Positions 1 through 9,669 of a DNA stretch of 64,000 nucleotides are shown here, piece after piece. Below the pieces are notes generated by a model. It searched no databases. It was not told where the DNA came from and worked only from the letters and a program-made list of their open reading frames with translations. The DNA is from Salipiger marinus (GTDB taxonomy: Bacteria > Pseudomonadota > Alphaproteobacteria > Rhodobacterales > Rhodobacteraceae): contig NZ_FNEJ01000008.1 of assembly GCF_900100085.1 (NCBI RefSeq), positions 62,001-126,000 on the forward strand, given 5' to 3'. A program made the position numbers and the translations under genes. Every line of letters starts with the position of its first letter. Position 1 is the first letter of the stretch.

Positions 1-7
1 TCCAGAC

Positions 8-967
8 ATGCTCAGATACATCGCATACCGGAGCCTGATCGCGCTCTTTCTGGTCTGGCTCGTCGTCAGTCTGGTGTTCCTGCTGCTGCACCTGATCCCC
101 GGCGATCCGGCGGAACTGCTGCTCAGTCAGGGCAACATCGCCGCCGATCCGCAGGCGGTGGCGGCGCTGCGCGAGAAGATGGGGCTGAACGCGCCGCTCT
201 GGCAGCAATATATCGAGCATGTCACCGGGGTTCTGACCGGGGATCTGGGCGCGTCGTTCCGCGACCGCGCGCCCGTGATGGAACAGATCCTGCTGCGCCT
301 GCCGCGCACGCTGGAGGTGATCCTTGCCGCCGCCTTCCTTGCCGCGCTGTTCGGCGTGCCCTTGGGCACCTATGCGGCGATCCGCGCCGACGGCAAGATC
401 GATGCCTTTGTCTCGCTCCTGTCCTCGGTGGCGCTGTCCACCCCGGTCTTCGTCGTGGGCTCGGTGGTCATCCTGATCTTCGCGCAGCAGCTGCAATGGC
501 TGCCCGCAGGCGGCTTCGTGCCGTTTTCCGAGGATCCGGTGCAGCATCTGAAGCTGCTGATCCTGCCGGCGGGGGCGGTGGGGCTCAGCGTCTGGGCGGT
601 CATCACCCGCATGACCCGCGCCTCCGTGCTGGAGGTGCTGCAACGCGACTATGTGCGCACCGCCCGGGCCAAGGGCCTGCCCCGCGGGCCGATCCTGCGC
701 CGCCATGTGGTGCGCAACGCGCTGATCCCGGTGCTGACCGTGCTGGGGCTGGAAATGGGCACGCTGATCGGCGGCACGGTGCTGGTGGAATTCGTGTTCA
801 ACTGGCCGGGCCTGTCGGGCTATCTGGTCGCCGCCGTCGATGCCCGCGACTACCCCGAGGTGGTGGGCATCGTCATGGTCATCTCCGTGCTCTTCGTCTT
901 TCTCAACCTGCTGGTCGATGTGGTGAACGCGCTGCTTGACCCGCGCATCTCGCTGGGGGCGTCATGA
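8..967 (+). CDS. Peptide/nickel-type ABC transporter permease (DppB family)
   Basis: Inner-membrane permease of a dipeptide/oligopeptide-type ABC importer, 319 residues, the usual DppB length. The N-terminus carries a long hydrophobic segment followed by the typical HLIPGDPA motif. Several further membrane segments follow, and the cytoplasmic EAA-type coupling loop lies around residues 205-245 (motif YVRTARAKGLPRGPILRRH). It overlaps the next gene by 4 bases (ATGA), so the two subunits are probably translationally coupled. The window starts 7 bases before the ATG, so the expected periplasmic binding protein and the promoter lie outside to the left. The substrate cannot be read from the permease; neighbouring amino-acid oxidoreductases suggest a peptide or modified amino acid. 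Confidence 0.93.
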   Translation: MLRYIAYRSLIALFLVWLVVSLVFLLLHLIPGDPAELLLSQGNIAADPQAVAALREKMGLNAPLWQQYIEHVTGVLTGDLGASFRDRAPVMEQILLRLPRTLEVILAAAFLAALFGVPLGTYAAIRADGKIDAFVSLLSSVALSTPVFVVGSVVILIFAQQLQWLPAGGFVPFSEDPVQHLKLLILPAGAVGLSVWAVITRMTRASVLEVLQRDYVRTARAKGLPRGPILRRHVVRNALIPVLTVLGLEMGTLIGGTVLVEFVFNWPGLSGYLVAAVDARDYPEVVGIVMVISVLFVFLNLLVDVVNALLDPRISLGAS

Positions 968-2823
968 GCCGGGCCGCGCGCAAGCTGATCCTGCCGGGGA
1001 TCCTCGTGGGGCTTCTGGTGGCGGTGGTGCTGCTGGCCCCGGTGCTGCCCTTGGCCGATGTCCGGATGATGGATGTGCCGGGGCGCTTTTCCGGCCCCTC
1101 GGCAGAGCACTGGCTGGGGCAGGACGAATTTGGCCGCGACGTGCTGGCGCGGCTGATCTGGGGCGGGCGCGCCTCGCTGTTCATCGCGGTGGGATCGGCG
1201 CTGGCCGCCGCCGTGCTGGGCACCACGCTGGGCCTGCTGGGCGGCTATTTCCGCGGCGTGGTGGAACTGGTCACCGTCCGCGCCTCCGAAGTGATCCTGT
1301 GCCTGCCGCCGCTCCTGCTGGCGCTGCTGGTGGTCACCCTGCTGGGCGCGGGGACCGGGCCGCTGATCCTTGCGCTGACGCTGCTTTACACGCCCAACTA
1401 TGCCCGCGTGGTCTATGCCGCCACGCTGCAGGTCCGCTCTCTGGATTTTGTCACCGCGCAGCGCGCCATGGGGGCGCATCCGCTGGCGATCCTGACCCGC
1501 ACCATCCTGCCCAACGTGCTGCCGCCGCTTCTGGTGCAGATGTCGCTGGTGGTGGCCTCGGCCATGGTGATCGAAAGCGGGCTCAGCTTTCTGGGGCTGG
1601 GCGTGGTGCCGCCCACGCCGTCCTGGGGCCTGATGATCCGCGCCGCGCGCGGTGCGATGGAGGTGGCGCCGATGCTGCTGGTCTGGCCGTCGCTGGCGCT
1701 GGCGGGCACCATCCTGTCGTTCAACCTGCTGTGTGACCGGCTGCAGTCGGTGCTGGATCCGCGCCAGATCACGGCGGGCGGCGCGCTGTGGCTGCACCGC
1801 CCCGCGCGGAAAGCGGCCGCCGCGCCGCAGCCTGCCGCCCCCGACGCGCCGCTGCTGCGGATCCGCGATCTGGCCATCGCGGTCGAAGGGCCGCGCCACG
1901 GGCTTGATCTGGTGCGCCGCGCCGATGTCACCGTGCTGCCCGGGCAGACCGTGGCGCTGGTGGGGGAATCCGGCTCCGGCAAGACCCTGACCAGCCTCGC
2001 GCTGATGGGGCTGCTGCCCGACCGGCTGGCGGTCACCGGCGGAGAGGCGCTTTACACCACGCGCGAGGGCACCACCGTCGATCTGGCGCAGCTCGATGAC
2101 GAAGGCTTCCGCCGCCTGCGCAGCACCGAGATCTCCATGGTGTTTCAGGATGCCGCCGCCGCGCTGAACCCGGTGCTGCGCATCGGCGACCAGCTGGCCG
2201 AAACCCTGCGCGTGGCGGGCACGCCCGAGGCGGGCATCCCCGCGCGCGTCGTCGATCTTCTGCGGCAGGTGGGCATCCCCGACCCCGAGCGCCGCTGCCG
2301 CGCCTATCCGCATGAACTGTCGGGCGGGCAGCGCCAGCGCGCGATGATCGCGCTGGCGGTCGCCAACAGCCCCCGGCTGCTGCTGGCGGACGAGCCGACC
2401 ACCGCGCTCGATCCCACCATTCAGGCGCAGATCCTGCAGCTGTTCCTGCAACTGAAACGCGACACGCCCGGCATGGGGCTGGTGTTCGTCACCCATGATC
2501 TGGCGGTGGTGGCGGAAATCGCCGACCGCGTCGTGGTGATGTATGCGGGCGAGGTGGTGGAACAGGGCCCGGTGGCCGAGGTGTTCGCCCGCCCGCGCCA
2601 TCCCTATACCGCCGCGCTCATCGCCTCGGTCCCCGAAGGCGGGGCGGAGCGGCTGGTGGCGATCCCCGGTTCGGTGCCGCCGCCTCATGCCATGCCGCCC
2701 GGCTGCCGTTTCGCGCCGCGCTGCGATTTTGCCCGCCCGCTCTGCGAGGCAGCAGCCCCCGTGGCCAGCGCCCCCGCAGAGGGCCGCAGCACCCGCTGCA
2801 TCCGCTGGAAGGAGGTCACCTGA
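964..2823 (+). CDS. ABC transporter permease-ATPase fusion (DppC-DppD)
   Basis: Single 619-residue protein joining the second permease and the first ATPase of a dipeptide-type importer. Residues 1 to about 265 are a DppC-like permease with the EAA loop near residue 161 ([20 protein letters not shown]). A linker rich in Ala and Pro at about 266-295 leads into a complete ATPase. The Walker A motif GESGSGKT begins near residue 334, the LSGGQRQR signature is near 452 and Walker B LLLADEP near 472. The oligopeptide-type C-terminus has Cys residues ([17 protein letters not shown]). No stop or frameshift separates the halves. Such fusions are known in this family but are a minority arrangement. The 1-base overlap with the next ATPase gene (TGATG) supports one operon. 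Confidence 0.93.
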   Translation: MSRAARKLILPGILVGLLVAVVLLAPVLPLADVRMMDVPGRFSGPSAEHWLGQDEFGRDVLARLIWGGRASLFIAVGSALAAAVLGTTLGLLGGYFRGVVELVTVRASEVILCLPPLLLALLVVTLLGAGTGPLILALTLLYTPNYARVVYAATLQVRSLDFVTAQRAMGAHPLAILTRTILPNVLPPLLVQMSLVVASAMVIESGLSFLGLGVVPPTPSWGLMIRAARGAMEVAPMLLVWPSLALAGTILSFNLLCDRLQSVLDPRQITAGGALWLHRPARKAAAAPQPAAPDAPLLRIRDLAIAVEGPRHGLDLVRRADVTVLPGQTVALVGESGSGKTLTSLALMGLLPDRLAVTGGEALYTTREGTTVDLAQLDDEGFRRLRSTEISMVFQDAAAALNPVLRIGDQLAETLRVAGTPEAGIPARVVDLLRQVGIPDPERRCRAYPHELSGGQRQRAMIALAVANSPRLLLADEPTTALDPTIQAQILQLFLQLKRDTPGMGLVFVTHDLAVVAEIADRVVVMYAGEVVEQGPVAEVFARPRHPYTAALIASVPEGGAERLVAIPGSVPPPHAMPPGCRFAPRCDFARPLCEAAAPVASAPAEGRSTRCIRWKEVT

Positions 2824-3824
2824 TGTTCGATCTGGGCACATCCCCCGCCCCGCTGGTGGAGGCGCAGGCCCTTGGCCGCAACTTCCCGCAGCGGCAGGGG
2901 CTTCTGGGACGGGCGCGCGACATCTGGGCGGTGCGCGACGTGACGCTGGCCATCGCGCGCGGCGAAACCGTGGGCGTTGTTGGGGAATCGGGCTGCGGCA
3001 AGTCCACGCTGGGCCGCATGATGATGGGGCTTGATGCGCCCACCACCGGCGCCGTGCGCTTTGACGGGCGCGACCTTGATACGGTGCGCGGGCCGGACCG
3101 GCGCAGGCTGGCGCGGCGGATGCAGATGGTGTTTCAGGATCCCTTCGGCTCGCTTGATCCGCGCCGCAGCGTCGGCGCGCAGGTGGGCGACGGGCTGCGC
3201 ATCCATGGCATCGTCCCGCCCGCCGACATCGGTGCCGAGGTGGCGCGGCTGCTGGATCAGGTCGGTCTGCCCGCCAGCGCTGCGTCGCGCCGTCCGCATG
3301 AATTTTCCGGCGGCCAGCGCCAGCGCGTCGCCGTGGCCCGTGCCCTGTCGACCCGCCCGGATTTTATCGTGGCCGACGAGCCGGTTTCGGCGCTGGACGT
3401 CTCCATTCAGGCGCAGGTGGTGAACCTGCTGATGGATCTGCGCCGCGATCTGGATCTTGCCATGCTGTTCATCAGCCATGACCTGCATGTGGTGCGCCAT
3501 CTCTGCACCCGCATCGTGGTCATGTATCTGGGCCGCATCGTCGAGGAAGGCCCCGCCGCGCAGGTGTTCGGCACGCCCGCCCATCCCTATACCCGTGCGC
3601 TGCTGACCGCCACGCCCTCGCTGCAGCCGCGCAGGCGCGAGGCGGGGTTCGACGTGCTGCCCGGCGAACTGCCCAGCCCCGCCAATCCGCCCTCGGGCTG
3701 TCCGTTCCGCACCCGCTGTCCGCTGGCCGAAGCCGCCTGCGCCGAGGCCGTGCCCGAGTTCCGCCAGACCGGGCCGGGCTGGCAGGCCGCCTGCATCAAG
3801 GCCCGCCCGGAGTCCGTGGCATGA
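2823..3824 (+). CDS. Peptide/nickel-type ABC transporter ATP-binding protein (DppF family)
   Basis: Second ATPase of the importer, 333 residues, cytoplasmic. Walker A GESGCGKS starts near residue 54. The FSGGQRQR signature lies near 161 and Walker B (IVADEPVSALD) near 182. The oligopeptide/dipeptide C-terminal domain has the characteristic Cys cluster (SGCPFRTRCPLAEAAC). With the fused partner it completes the two-permease/two-ATPase set. Its stop overlaps the next gene by 4 bases, so the downstream dehydrogenase is co-translated. It belongs to the dipeptide branch rather than a sugar branch, but the ligand stays unassigned. Confidence 0.93.
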   Translation: MFDLGTSPAPLVEAQALGRNFPQRQGLLGRARDIWAVRDVTLAIARGETVGVVGESGCGKSTLGRMMMGLDAPTTGAVRFDGRDLDTVRGPDRRRLARRMQMVFQDPFGSLDPRRSVGAQVGDGLRIHGIVPPADIGAEVARLLDQVGLPASAASRRPHEFSGGQRQRVAVARALSTRPDFIVADEPVSALDVSIQAQVVNLLMDLRRDLDLAMLFISHDLHVVRHLCTRIVVMYLGRIVEEGPAAQVFGTPAHPYTRALLTATPSLQPRRREAGFDVLPGELPSPANPPSGCPFRTRCPLAEAACAEAVPEFRQTGPGWQAACIKARPESVA

Positions 3825-4534
3825 CCGCCCCCGTCGCCGTCCTGACCGGGGCAAGCCGGGGCATCGGCGCCGCCATCGCGCGCGAGCTTGCGGCGCGGGG
3901 GCATCAGCTGGTGCTGGGGCTGCGCGATCCCGACGCGCTGCCCGGGGATCTGGCGGCGCTGGATCCGCTGGTGGTGCGGTATGATGCGACCGACCCCGCC
4001 GCCGCCCGGGCGCTGGCCGGGGCCGCAGAGCAGCGGTTTGGCCGCCTCGACGTGCTGGTGCTGAGCGCGGGCATCAGCGGCCCGCTGGAACTGCGCCCCG
4101 ATCCGCCACAGCCCGATGCCGAGATGGAGGAGATGCTGGAGCAGCTTCTGGCCGTCAACGTCAAGGCGCCGTTCCGGCTGGTGCGCGCGGCGCTGCCCGC
4201 GCTCTGCCGCTCGGGGCGGGGGCGGGTGGTGGTGCTGGCCTCGCTGTCGGGCAAGCGGGTGCTGGGGCTGAACGCGGGCTATCAGATGACCAAACATGCC
4301 GCCGTGGCGCTGGCCCATGCGGCGCGGCGCGCGGGCTGGGAGGAGGGCCTGCGCGCCTGCGCCGTCTGCCCCGGCTTTGTCGCCACCGACATGACGCTGC
4401 ACCACGACCTGCCGCGCAGCGAAATCACCCAGCCAGAGGATCTGGCGCATCTGGTGGCCGAGGTGGTGGCGCTGCCCAACACCGCCAGCGTGCCGGAACT
4501 GCTGGTCAACTGGCGTTACGAGGCGGGCGCATGA
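3821..4534 (+). CDS. Short-chain dehydrogenase/reductase
   Basis: NAD(P)-dependent oxidoreductase of the classical SDR family, 237 residues. The cofactor motif TGASRGIG is at residues 7-14. The usual NNAG is LSAGISG here. The catalytic serine lies in VVLASLSGKR and the YxxxK pair in GYQMTKHA. The PG motif (VCPGFVATDM) follows. It sits within the ABC transporter operon, overlapping both neighbours by 4 bases, and so probably acts on the imported compound or its product. The substrate is unknown. Confidence 0.88.
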   Translation: MTAPVAVLTGASRGIGAAIARELAARGHQLVLGLRDPDALPGDLAALDPLVVRYDATDPAAARALAGAAEQRFGRLDVLVLSAGISGPLELRPDPPQPDAEMEEMLEQLLAVNVKAPFRLVRAALPALCRSGRGRVVVLASLSGKRVLGLNAGYQMTKHAAVALAHAARRAGWEEGLRACAVCPGFVATDMTLHHDLPRSEITQPEDLAHLVAEVVALPNTASVPELLVNWRYEAGA

Positions 4535-5847
4535 CCCGGCCTGTCGTGCAGGAGGTGGCGGGGGATGCCAGCCTGCCACGTGCGGTGGATCTGGTGGTGA
4601 TCGGCGGCGGCATCCTTGGCGTGTCGGCGGCACTTTGGGCCGCCGAGCAGGGCCACAGCGTCGCCCTGCTGGAAAAGGGCCGGATCGCGGGCGAACAGTC
4701 CAGCCGCAACTGGGGCTGGGTGCGGCGCATGGGCCGGGCGGTGGCGGAATATCCGCTTGGCATCGAAAGCCTGCGGATCTGGCAGGGGCTCAACACGCGC
4801 ATCGGGCAGGAGACCGGCTTTCGCCGCAGCGGCATCGTGTATTCCGGGCAGAGCGCGCGGCAGCTGGCATGGCTGGCGACTGTCGAACGGGACGCCGCGC
4901 AGTTCGGCCTTGCGGTGCGGCGGCTCAGCCGGGCCGAGCTTGCAGAGCAGTTTCCCGGCGCCCGCCTGCGCGACACCGAGGCCGTGATGACCGAGGAAGA
5001 CGGGCGCGCCGAACCCGCCCTTGCCGCCCCCGCGCTGGCCGAGGCGGCGCGCCGCGCGGGGGCGCATGTGCTGACGGGCTGCGCCGCGCGGGCGCTTGAT
5101 CTGTCCGCCGGGCGCGTCAGCGGGGTTGTCACCGAACGCGGGCGTATCGCCTGCGATGCGGTGATCCTTGCAGGCGGGGCATGGTCGCGGCTTTTTGCCG
5201 GCAATCACGGGCTTGATCTGCCGCAGCTCAGGGTGCGCAGTTCGGTGCTGGCCACGCGGCCACTGCCGGGCGGGCCCCGTCATGCCTTGGGCAATGGCGC
5301 GTTCGGCCTGCGGCCCCGGCTCGATGGCGGCTATACGCTCGCGCGGCGGGGCAGGGCGGCGGTGCAGATCACGCCCGACGCCTTTCGCCTGCTGCCCGAT
5401 TTCCTGCCCGGCCTGCGCCGCAACCGGCACGAACTGGCGCTGACGCTGGATCACGGGCTGTGGCAGGGCGCCACCACCCCGCGCCGCTGGAGCGCGGAGG
5501 CGGTCACCCCCTTCGAGCGTTGCCGGGTGCTGGATCCCGAACCGCAGCAGCACGCGCTGGGGCAGGCGATGCGCGAGGTGCGCGCGGTCTTTCCGGTTTT
5601 TGCGCAGGCGCGGGTGGCGCAAAGCTGGGGCGGCATCATCGACGTGACCCCGGATGGCGTGCCGATCCTTGACCACGCCCCCGGCCTGCCCGGTCTGGTC
5701 ATCGCCACCGGCTGTTCGGGGCACGGGTTCGGCATCGGCCCCGGCGCGGGGCAGCTTGCGGCGGAACTGGCCACCGGCGCCGCGCCGCTGGTCGATCCGG
5801 CGCCATTCCGGCTCGCCCGCTTCGGGCGCGGTGCCCCTGCCGGATGA
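4531..5847 (+). CDS. DadA-like FAD-dependent amino-acid oxidoreductase
   Basis: Flavoprotein of the DAO/glycine oxidase-D-amino-acid dehydrogenase superfamily, 438 residues. The Rossmann dinucleotide motif is at about residues 20-45 (DLVVIGGGILGVSAALWAAEQG, ending in a Glu after the second strand). The C-terminal FAD contact has the pattern SWGGIIDVTPDGVPILD, then GCSGHGFGIGPGAGQL. Members oxidise secondary or D-amino acids to imino acids and pass electrons to the respiratory chain or oxygen. As last gene of the ABC operon it likely performs the first oxidation of the imported substrate. Sarcosine, D-amino acids and opine-like compounds are all possible. Confidence 0.87.
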   Translation: MTRPVVQEVAGDASLPRAVDLVVIGGGILGVSAALWAAEQGHSVALLEKGRIAGEQSSRNWGWVRRMGRAVAEYPLGIESLRIWQGLNTRIGQETGFRRSGIVYSGQSARQLAWLATVERDAAQFGLAVRRLSRAELAEQFPGARLRDTEAVMTEEDGRAEPALAAPALAEAARRAGAHVLTGCAARALDLSAGRVSGVVTERGRIACDAVILAGGAWSRLFAGNHGLDLPQLRVRSSVLATRPLPGGPRHALGNGAFGLRPRLDGGYTLARRGRAAVQITPDAFRLLPDFLPGLRRNRHELALTLDHGLWQGATTPRRWSAEAVTPFERCRVLDPEPQQHALGQAMREVRAVFPVFAQARVAQSWGGIIDVTPDGVPILDHAPGLPGLVIATGCSGHGFGIGPGAGQLAAELATGAAPLVDPAPFRLARFGRGAPAG

Positions 5848-5950
5848 GGGGGGCAAATTTTCTCTATCGCGGCACAAGCCGTTTGAATTGGACGCCCCCC
5901 GCCATGGCGCGCTTCACTGACCGCCACGACCGATACAGCAGGAGCGCGAC

Positions 5951-6760
5951 ATGACCCCCAAAATCCGCATGGCCGAACTGACCTCCGAAGAGGCCCGCCA
6001 GCATCTGACCTCTGACGCGGTGGTGCTGCTGCCCATGGGCTCGCTGGAGGATCAGGGCATCCATGCGCCCATGGGCGATTACATGGCCGCCGACCTGATG
6101 GCGCTGGAAATCGCCAAGGCGGCCCGCGCCCAAGGTGTTGCCACCTTCGTGGCGCCGGTCATTCCCTTTGGCGGCAAGGATTATTTCGACAGCAGCCATG
6201 GCGGCATCTCGATCAGCCATGCCACGCTCTGCGGCATTCTGGATGACATGTTCGGCTGTCTTGACCGTCACGGCATCCGCAAGCTGATGATCGTCAACGG
6301 CCATGGCGGCAACGTGCCCGCCATTACCGAGGTGGCGCTGCGCTGGCGGCAGAAGGCGGGGCTGTTCGTGCCGTCCATGTATCTGTGGCAGGTGGCCTAT
6401 GGCGAGCTGCCGGGGCTGATCGGCGCCGACAAGGCCAAGGCCAGCTCTGGCCATGGCGGCGACCCGCTGACCTCGGTCGGCCTGCATTTCTATCCCGACC
6501 TGCTGCGCGCCGATCTGGTGCGCCCCGCCCCCACCGGCAGCACCGTGAAGGGGCTGAGCATTTCGGGCTTTTCCAGCATCACCTTTGACGGGGCCAAGAT
6601 TCAGGTGCCGATCGAGGCGCTGGAGGCGACCGAAACCGGCGCCTATGGCTGCGATCCCACGCTCTGCTCTGCCGAAACCGGCGCCGTGCTGGTCGACCGG
6701 CTGGCCGCCATCGGCGCCGGGCTGGTGGTCGAACATGTGGCGCGCGGCCTGCACGACTGA
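5951..6760 (+). CDS. Creatininase-family protein with altered metal site
   Basis: Protein of 269 residues with the creatininase fold: PMGSLEDQGIHAPMGD near residues 27-42 and the hallmark NGHGGN near 117-122. Family members are metal-dependent hydrolases of cyclic amides and related compounds (creatininase, mycofactocin MftE, FAPy deformylase). In creatininase the metal ligands include Glu and His in an E-x-H pair and an Asp a few residues later. Here the pair reads E-D-Q, and the Asp is one position early. The gene opens an operon with a TRAP transporter 52 bases downstream. The function is unassigned; it may be a variant hydrolase or a non-canonical metal enzyme. Confidence 0.85.
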   Translation: MTPKIRMAELTSEEARQHLTSDAVVLLPMGSLEDQGIHAPMGDYMAADLMALEIAKAARAQGVATFVAPVIPFGGKDYFDSSHGGISISHATLCGILDDMFGCLDRHGIRKLMIVNGHGGNVPAITEVALRWRQKAGLFVPSMYLWQVAYGELPGLIGADKAKASSGHGGDPLTSVGLHFYPDLLRADLVRPAPTGSTVKGLSISGFSSITFDGAKIQVPIEALEATETGAYGCDPTLCSAETGAVLVDRLAAIGAGLVVEHVARGLHD

Positions 6761-6812
6761 TCCTCACAGAACCGGAAAATCCGGCACCTCACCTCCATCA
6801 GGGAGACACCCC

Positions 6813-7814
6813 ATGACCACGATGACCCGACTGACCCTTGCCACCGCCATGGCGCTTGCGCTTGGCAGCGCGGCGCAGGCCGAAACCACATGGCGCATGG
6901 CCACCAAGATGCCGGTGGACAGCCCCGAGGGGCAGGTCTTTGAAAAATTCGCCGATCTGACCGAAGAATACACCAACGGCGAGCTGAAGATCGACGTCTA
7001 TCCCAACGAACAGCTGGGCAAGGAGGATGCCGTCCTTGAACAGCTTCAGGCCAATATCGTGCAGGTCTATGCCGAAGGCTTCGGCTATCTGAAGAAGTGG
7101 GAGCCGGCGCTGGCATGGGTCGCGGCGGCCTTCGCCTTTGACGATTTCGACCACTGGCAGCGCTTCATGACTTCGGACACGGTCAGCGGCTGGTTCGACA
7201 CCGCCGCCGAACAGTCCGGCGTGCGCCCGCTTGGCGATCCCACGCAGGTGCTGCGGGGGCCGTTCCGGGTGATGGTGTCCAACGTGCCCGTCGAGACGGC
7301 GGCGGATATCGAGGGCATCAAGATCCGCATGCATGAAAACAAGGTCGCCATCGAGACATGGGACCATCTGGGCGCCGAGGTCATCACCCTACCATGGACC
7401 GAGGTCTATCAGGGCATTTCCAAGGGCATCGTCGAGGCGGTGAATTCCCCCGTGGCGCTGGTGGAATCCATGCGTTTCAACGAGGTGGCCCCCTACATCA
7501 CCCGCCATGACGAATACTGGCAGTCCATCGGCTTCATGGTCAACGAAGAGGCGCTGGCGGCGCTGGACGAGGACACCCGCGCGGGCCTTTTGCGCGCCTA
7601 TGAAGACACCGGCGCCTATTCGCAGGAGGTGATGTTCGGCGTGGCCGAAGAAAGCATCGCGCGGATGGAAGAGGCGGGCGCCACCTATACCGTGCTCGAC
7701 ACCGCGCCGCTGGTGGAAAAGATGCAGGGCTTCTACGAGGCGATGGCAGCATCGGGCGAGCTGCCCGAAGGCTTTATCGACGCCATCGAGGCCAGCCGGA
7801 CGGCCAGCCAGTGA
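6813..7814 (+). CDS. dctP: TRAP transporter substrate-binding protein (DctP family)
   Basis: Periplasmic solute receptor of a tripartite ATP-independent transporter, 333 residues. The chosen ATG follows a GGGAG Shine-Dalgarno and gives a clean signal peptide (about residues 1-23, ending AQA before ETTWR). A longer in-frame reading from 6585 only overlaps the preceding gene. The mature start TTWRMATKMPVDSPEGQVFEKFADL and the later LPWTEVYQGISKGIVEAVNSP region are typical of DctP. The pair of membrane subunits follows at once. Ligands of this family are mostly carboxylates; the receptor sequence alone does not fix which one. Confidence 0.93.
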   Translation: MTTMTRLTLATAMALALGSAAQAETTWRMATKMPVDSPEGQVFEKFADLTEEYTNGELKIDVYPNEQLGKEDAVLEQLQANIVQVYAEGFGYLKKWEPALAWVAAAFAFDDFDHWQRFMTSDTVSGWFDTAAEQSGVRPLGDPTQVLRGPFRVMVSNVPVETAADIEGIKIRMHENKVAIETWDHLGAEVITLPWTEVYQGISKGIVEAVNSPVALVESMRFNEVAPYITRHDEYWQSIGFMVNEEALAALDEDTRAGLLRAYEDTGAYSQEVMFGVAEESIARMEEAGATYTVLDTAPLVEKMQGFYEAMAASGELPEGFIDAIEASRTASQ

Positions 7815-8374
7815 CACCGCAGGACTATCACCCCCAGAGCCCGCTGACGCGGGCTCTGAACCGGCTGGACCGGGCAAGCTGGAGCTTGGGCGGCGCCTTC
7901 CTGTGGCTGTCCAATCTCTGCCTGCTGATCATGCTGGCGCTGACGGCGGCCACCATCGTGCTGCGGCCCTTGGGGCTTGCCGCCTACTGGATGTGGCCAT
8001 GGACCATGGTGTTTTTCATCTGGCTCAGCTTTTTCGGCTTTTTCGCGCTGTATGCCCGGCTGAAGGACGTGCGCGTGGATTTTATCGCGGGGCTGTTCGG
8101 GCCCATGGGCATGGCCGTCACGCGGCTGGTCAGCGATCTGGCCACGCTGTCGGTGACCGGCGTGCTGCTGTGGCAGCTGCCCCGGGTCATCGCCACCTCA
8201 CGCGGGGTCTATGACGGCGCGATCCTGCCCGCCGGGCTGGAACTGCCGCGGCTTGCGCTGTCGGTGCCGCTGTTCGTCTCGGCGGCGCTGATCCTGCTGA
8301 CCGCGCTGCTCGATCTGGCCAAGATGGCCGCCGGCATGCCGGAAAACGTCACCGACCATCACCCGGAGATCTGA
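7811..8374 (+). CDS. dctQ: TRAP transporter small permease subunit (DctQ family)
   Basis: Four-helix inner-membrane subunit, 187 residues, linking receptor and large permease. It begins with GTG inside the stop region of dctP (4-base GTGA overlap), an efficient arrangement for coupled translation. Hydrophobic segments lie at about residues 32-52, 58-80, 97-117 and 145-170, with the conserved WxxxFFxWLSFFGFFALYARLKDVRVDF region in the middle. The next subunit starts 2 bases after its stop. Confidence 0.9.
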   Translation: MTPQDYHPQSPLTRALNRLDRASWSLGGAFLWLSNLCLLIMLALTAATIVLRPLGLAAYWMWPWTMVFFIWLSFFGFFALYARLKDVRVDFIAGLFGPMGMAVTRLVSDLATLSVTGVLLWQLPRVIATSRGVYDGAILPAGLELPRLALSVPLFVSAALILLTALLDLAKMAAGMPENVTDHHPEI

Positions 8375-8376
8375 CC

Positions 8377-9660
8377 TTGGCCTGGATCCTCATCGGCAGC
8401 TTCATCGCGCTGATCCTGCTGCGCGTGCCCATCTCCATCGCCATCGGCATGGCGACGGTGCTGACCTTTCTCACCTCGGATTTCTCCAACGCCCTGCAGA
8501 TCATCCCCCAGCAGATGCTGGAGGGGGTCAACAAGGCCTCGCTGACCGCCGTGCCGTTTTTCATCATGGCGGGCAACCTGATGAACGTCACCGGCGTGAC
8601 CGAACGCATCTTCGCCTTCGCCAACGCGCTGGTCGGGCATCTGAAGGCGGGGCTGGCGCAGGTCAACATCCTGTCGTCGATGATCTTCGCGGGCATTTCC
8701 GGCGCCGCCGTGGCCGATTGCGCAGGCCTTGGCGCCATCGAGATCAAGGCCATGCGCGAGGCGGGCTACAAGCCCGACTTCGCCGCCGCGATCACCGTCG
8801 CCTCCTCGGTGATCGGGCCGCTGATCCCGCCCTCCATCGGGCTGGTGATCTATGCCTTCCTTGCCCAGCAGTCGATCGAACGGATGTTCCTTGCCGGGCT
8901 GGTGCCCGGGATCCTCGTGGGGCTGGCGCTGATGATCTATGTGCGCCTGCGCGCCGGATTTCAGGATTTCCCGACCCAGCCGCGCGCCACGGTGCGCGAG
9001 GTGGCCCATACCGCGCAGCATGGCTTTGCCGCGCTGATGGCGCCCGCGATCATCCTTGGCTCCATCATGTTCGGCTTTGTCACCGCCACCGAAGCCGGGG
9101 TGCTGGCCTGTCTTTACTGCATCTTCCTTGGGGTGTGGTATCGCGAGCTGACGCTGGGCAAGTTCTTCAGCGCGTTGTCGGACACCGCGATGATGACGGC
9201 GGTCATCATGATCATCATCGCCTTTTCCATCGCCATGGGCTGGCTTCTGGCCATCGACCAGACGCCGCAGAAACTGGCCGACTGGACCTTCTCGCTGACC
9301 GAAAACCGCAACGTGTTTCTGGCCCTGCTGCTGGTCTTCATCATCCTTGTCGGCTGCGTGGTCGAAGGCGTGCCCGCCAAGCTGATCCTCGTGCCGACGC
9401 TGCTGCCGCTCATCGACGCCTATGGCATCGACCGGGTGCATTTCGGCATCATCATCCAGCTGGGCCTGCTGATCGGCATCGCGACCCCGCCCATGGGCAT
9501 CGGCCTTTACATCGTGGCCGAGGTGGGCCGCGTGCGGTTCGAAAAGGTCACGCTGGCGGTGCTGCCGATGCTGCTGCCGCTTTTTGCGGTGCTGATCCTG
9601 CTCACCTACGTGCCGCAGACCGTGACCTTCCTTCCCGATCTCATCCTTGGCAAGCAATAA
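8377..9660 (+). CDS. dctM: TRAP transporter large permease subunit (DctM family)
   Basis: Ion-coupled transport subunit, 427 residues, all hydrophobic helices. It starts with TTG two bases after the dctQ stop, the only start that keeps the first helix (AWILIGSFIALILLRVPISIAIG). Conserved DctM features are visible: MLEGVNKASLTAVPFFIMAGNLM near residue 47, GISGAAVADCAGLGAIEIKAMREAGY near 109, and VIGPLIPPSIGLVIYAF near 148. The late FGIIIQLGLLIGIATPPMGIGLY region is also present. With the two preceding genes it makes a complete TRAP system. Confidence 0.93.
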   Translation: MAWILIGSFIALILLRVPISIAIGMATVLTFLTSDFSNALQIIPQQMLEGVNKASLTAVPFFIMAGNLMNVTGVTERIFAFANALVGHLKAGLAQVNILSSMIFAGISGAAVADCAGLGAIEIKAMREAGYKPDFAAAITVASSVIGPLIPPSIGLVIYAFLAQQSIERMFLAGLVPGILVGLALMIYVRLRAGFQDFPTQPRATVREVAHTAQHGFAALMAPAIILGSIMFGFVTATEAGVLACLYCIFLGVWYRELTLGKFFSALSDTAMMTAVIMIIIAFSIAMGWLLAIDQTPQKLADWTFSLTENRNVFLALLLVFIILVGCVVEGVPAKLILVPTLLPLIDAYGIDRVHFGIIIQLGLLIGIATPPMGIGLYIVAEVGRVRFEKVTLAVLPMLLPLFAVLILLTYVPQTVTFLPDLILGKQ

Positions 9661-9669
9661 GGGGGACAG

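Noticed and set aside
850-2841. Long minus-strand open frame (663 codons) opposite the ABC genes
   Set aside because: Composition is Gln/Arg/His/Gly-rich nonsense without family pattern; it mirrors the high third-position GC of the real plus-strand genes.
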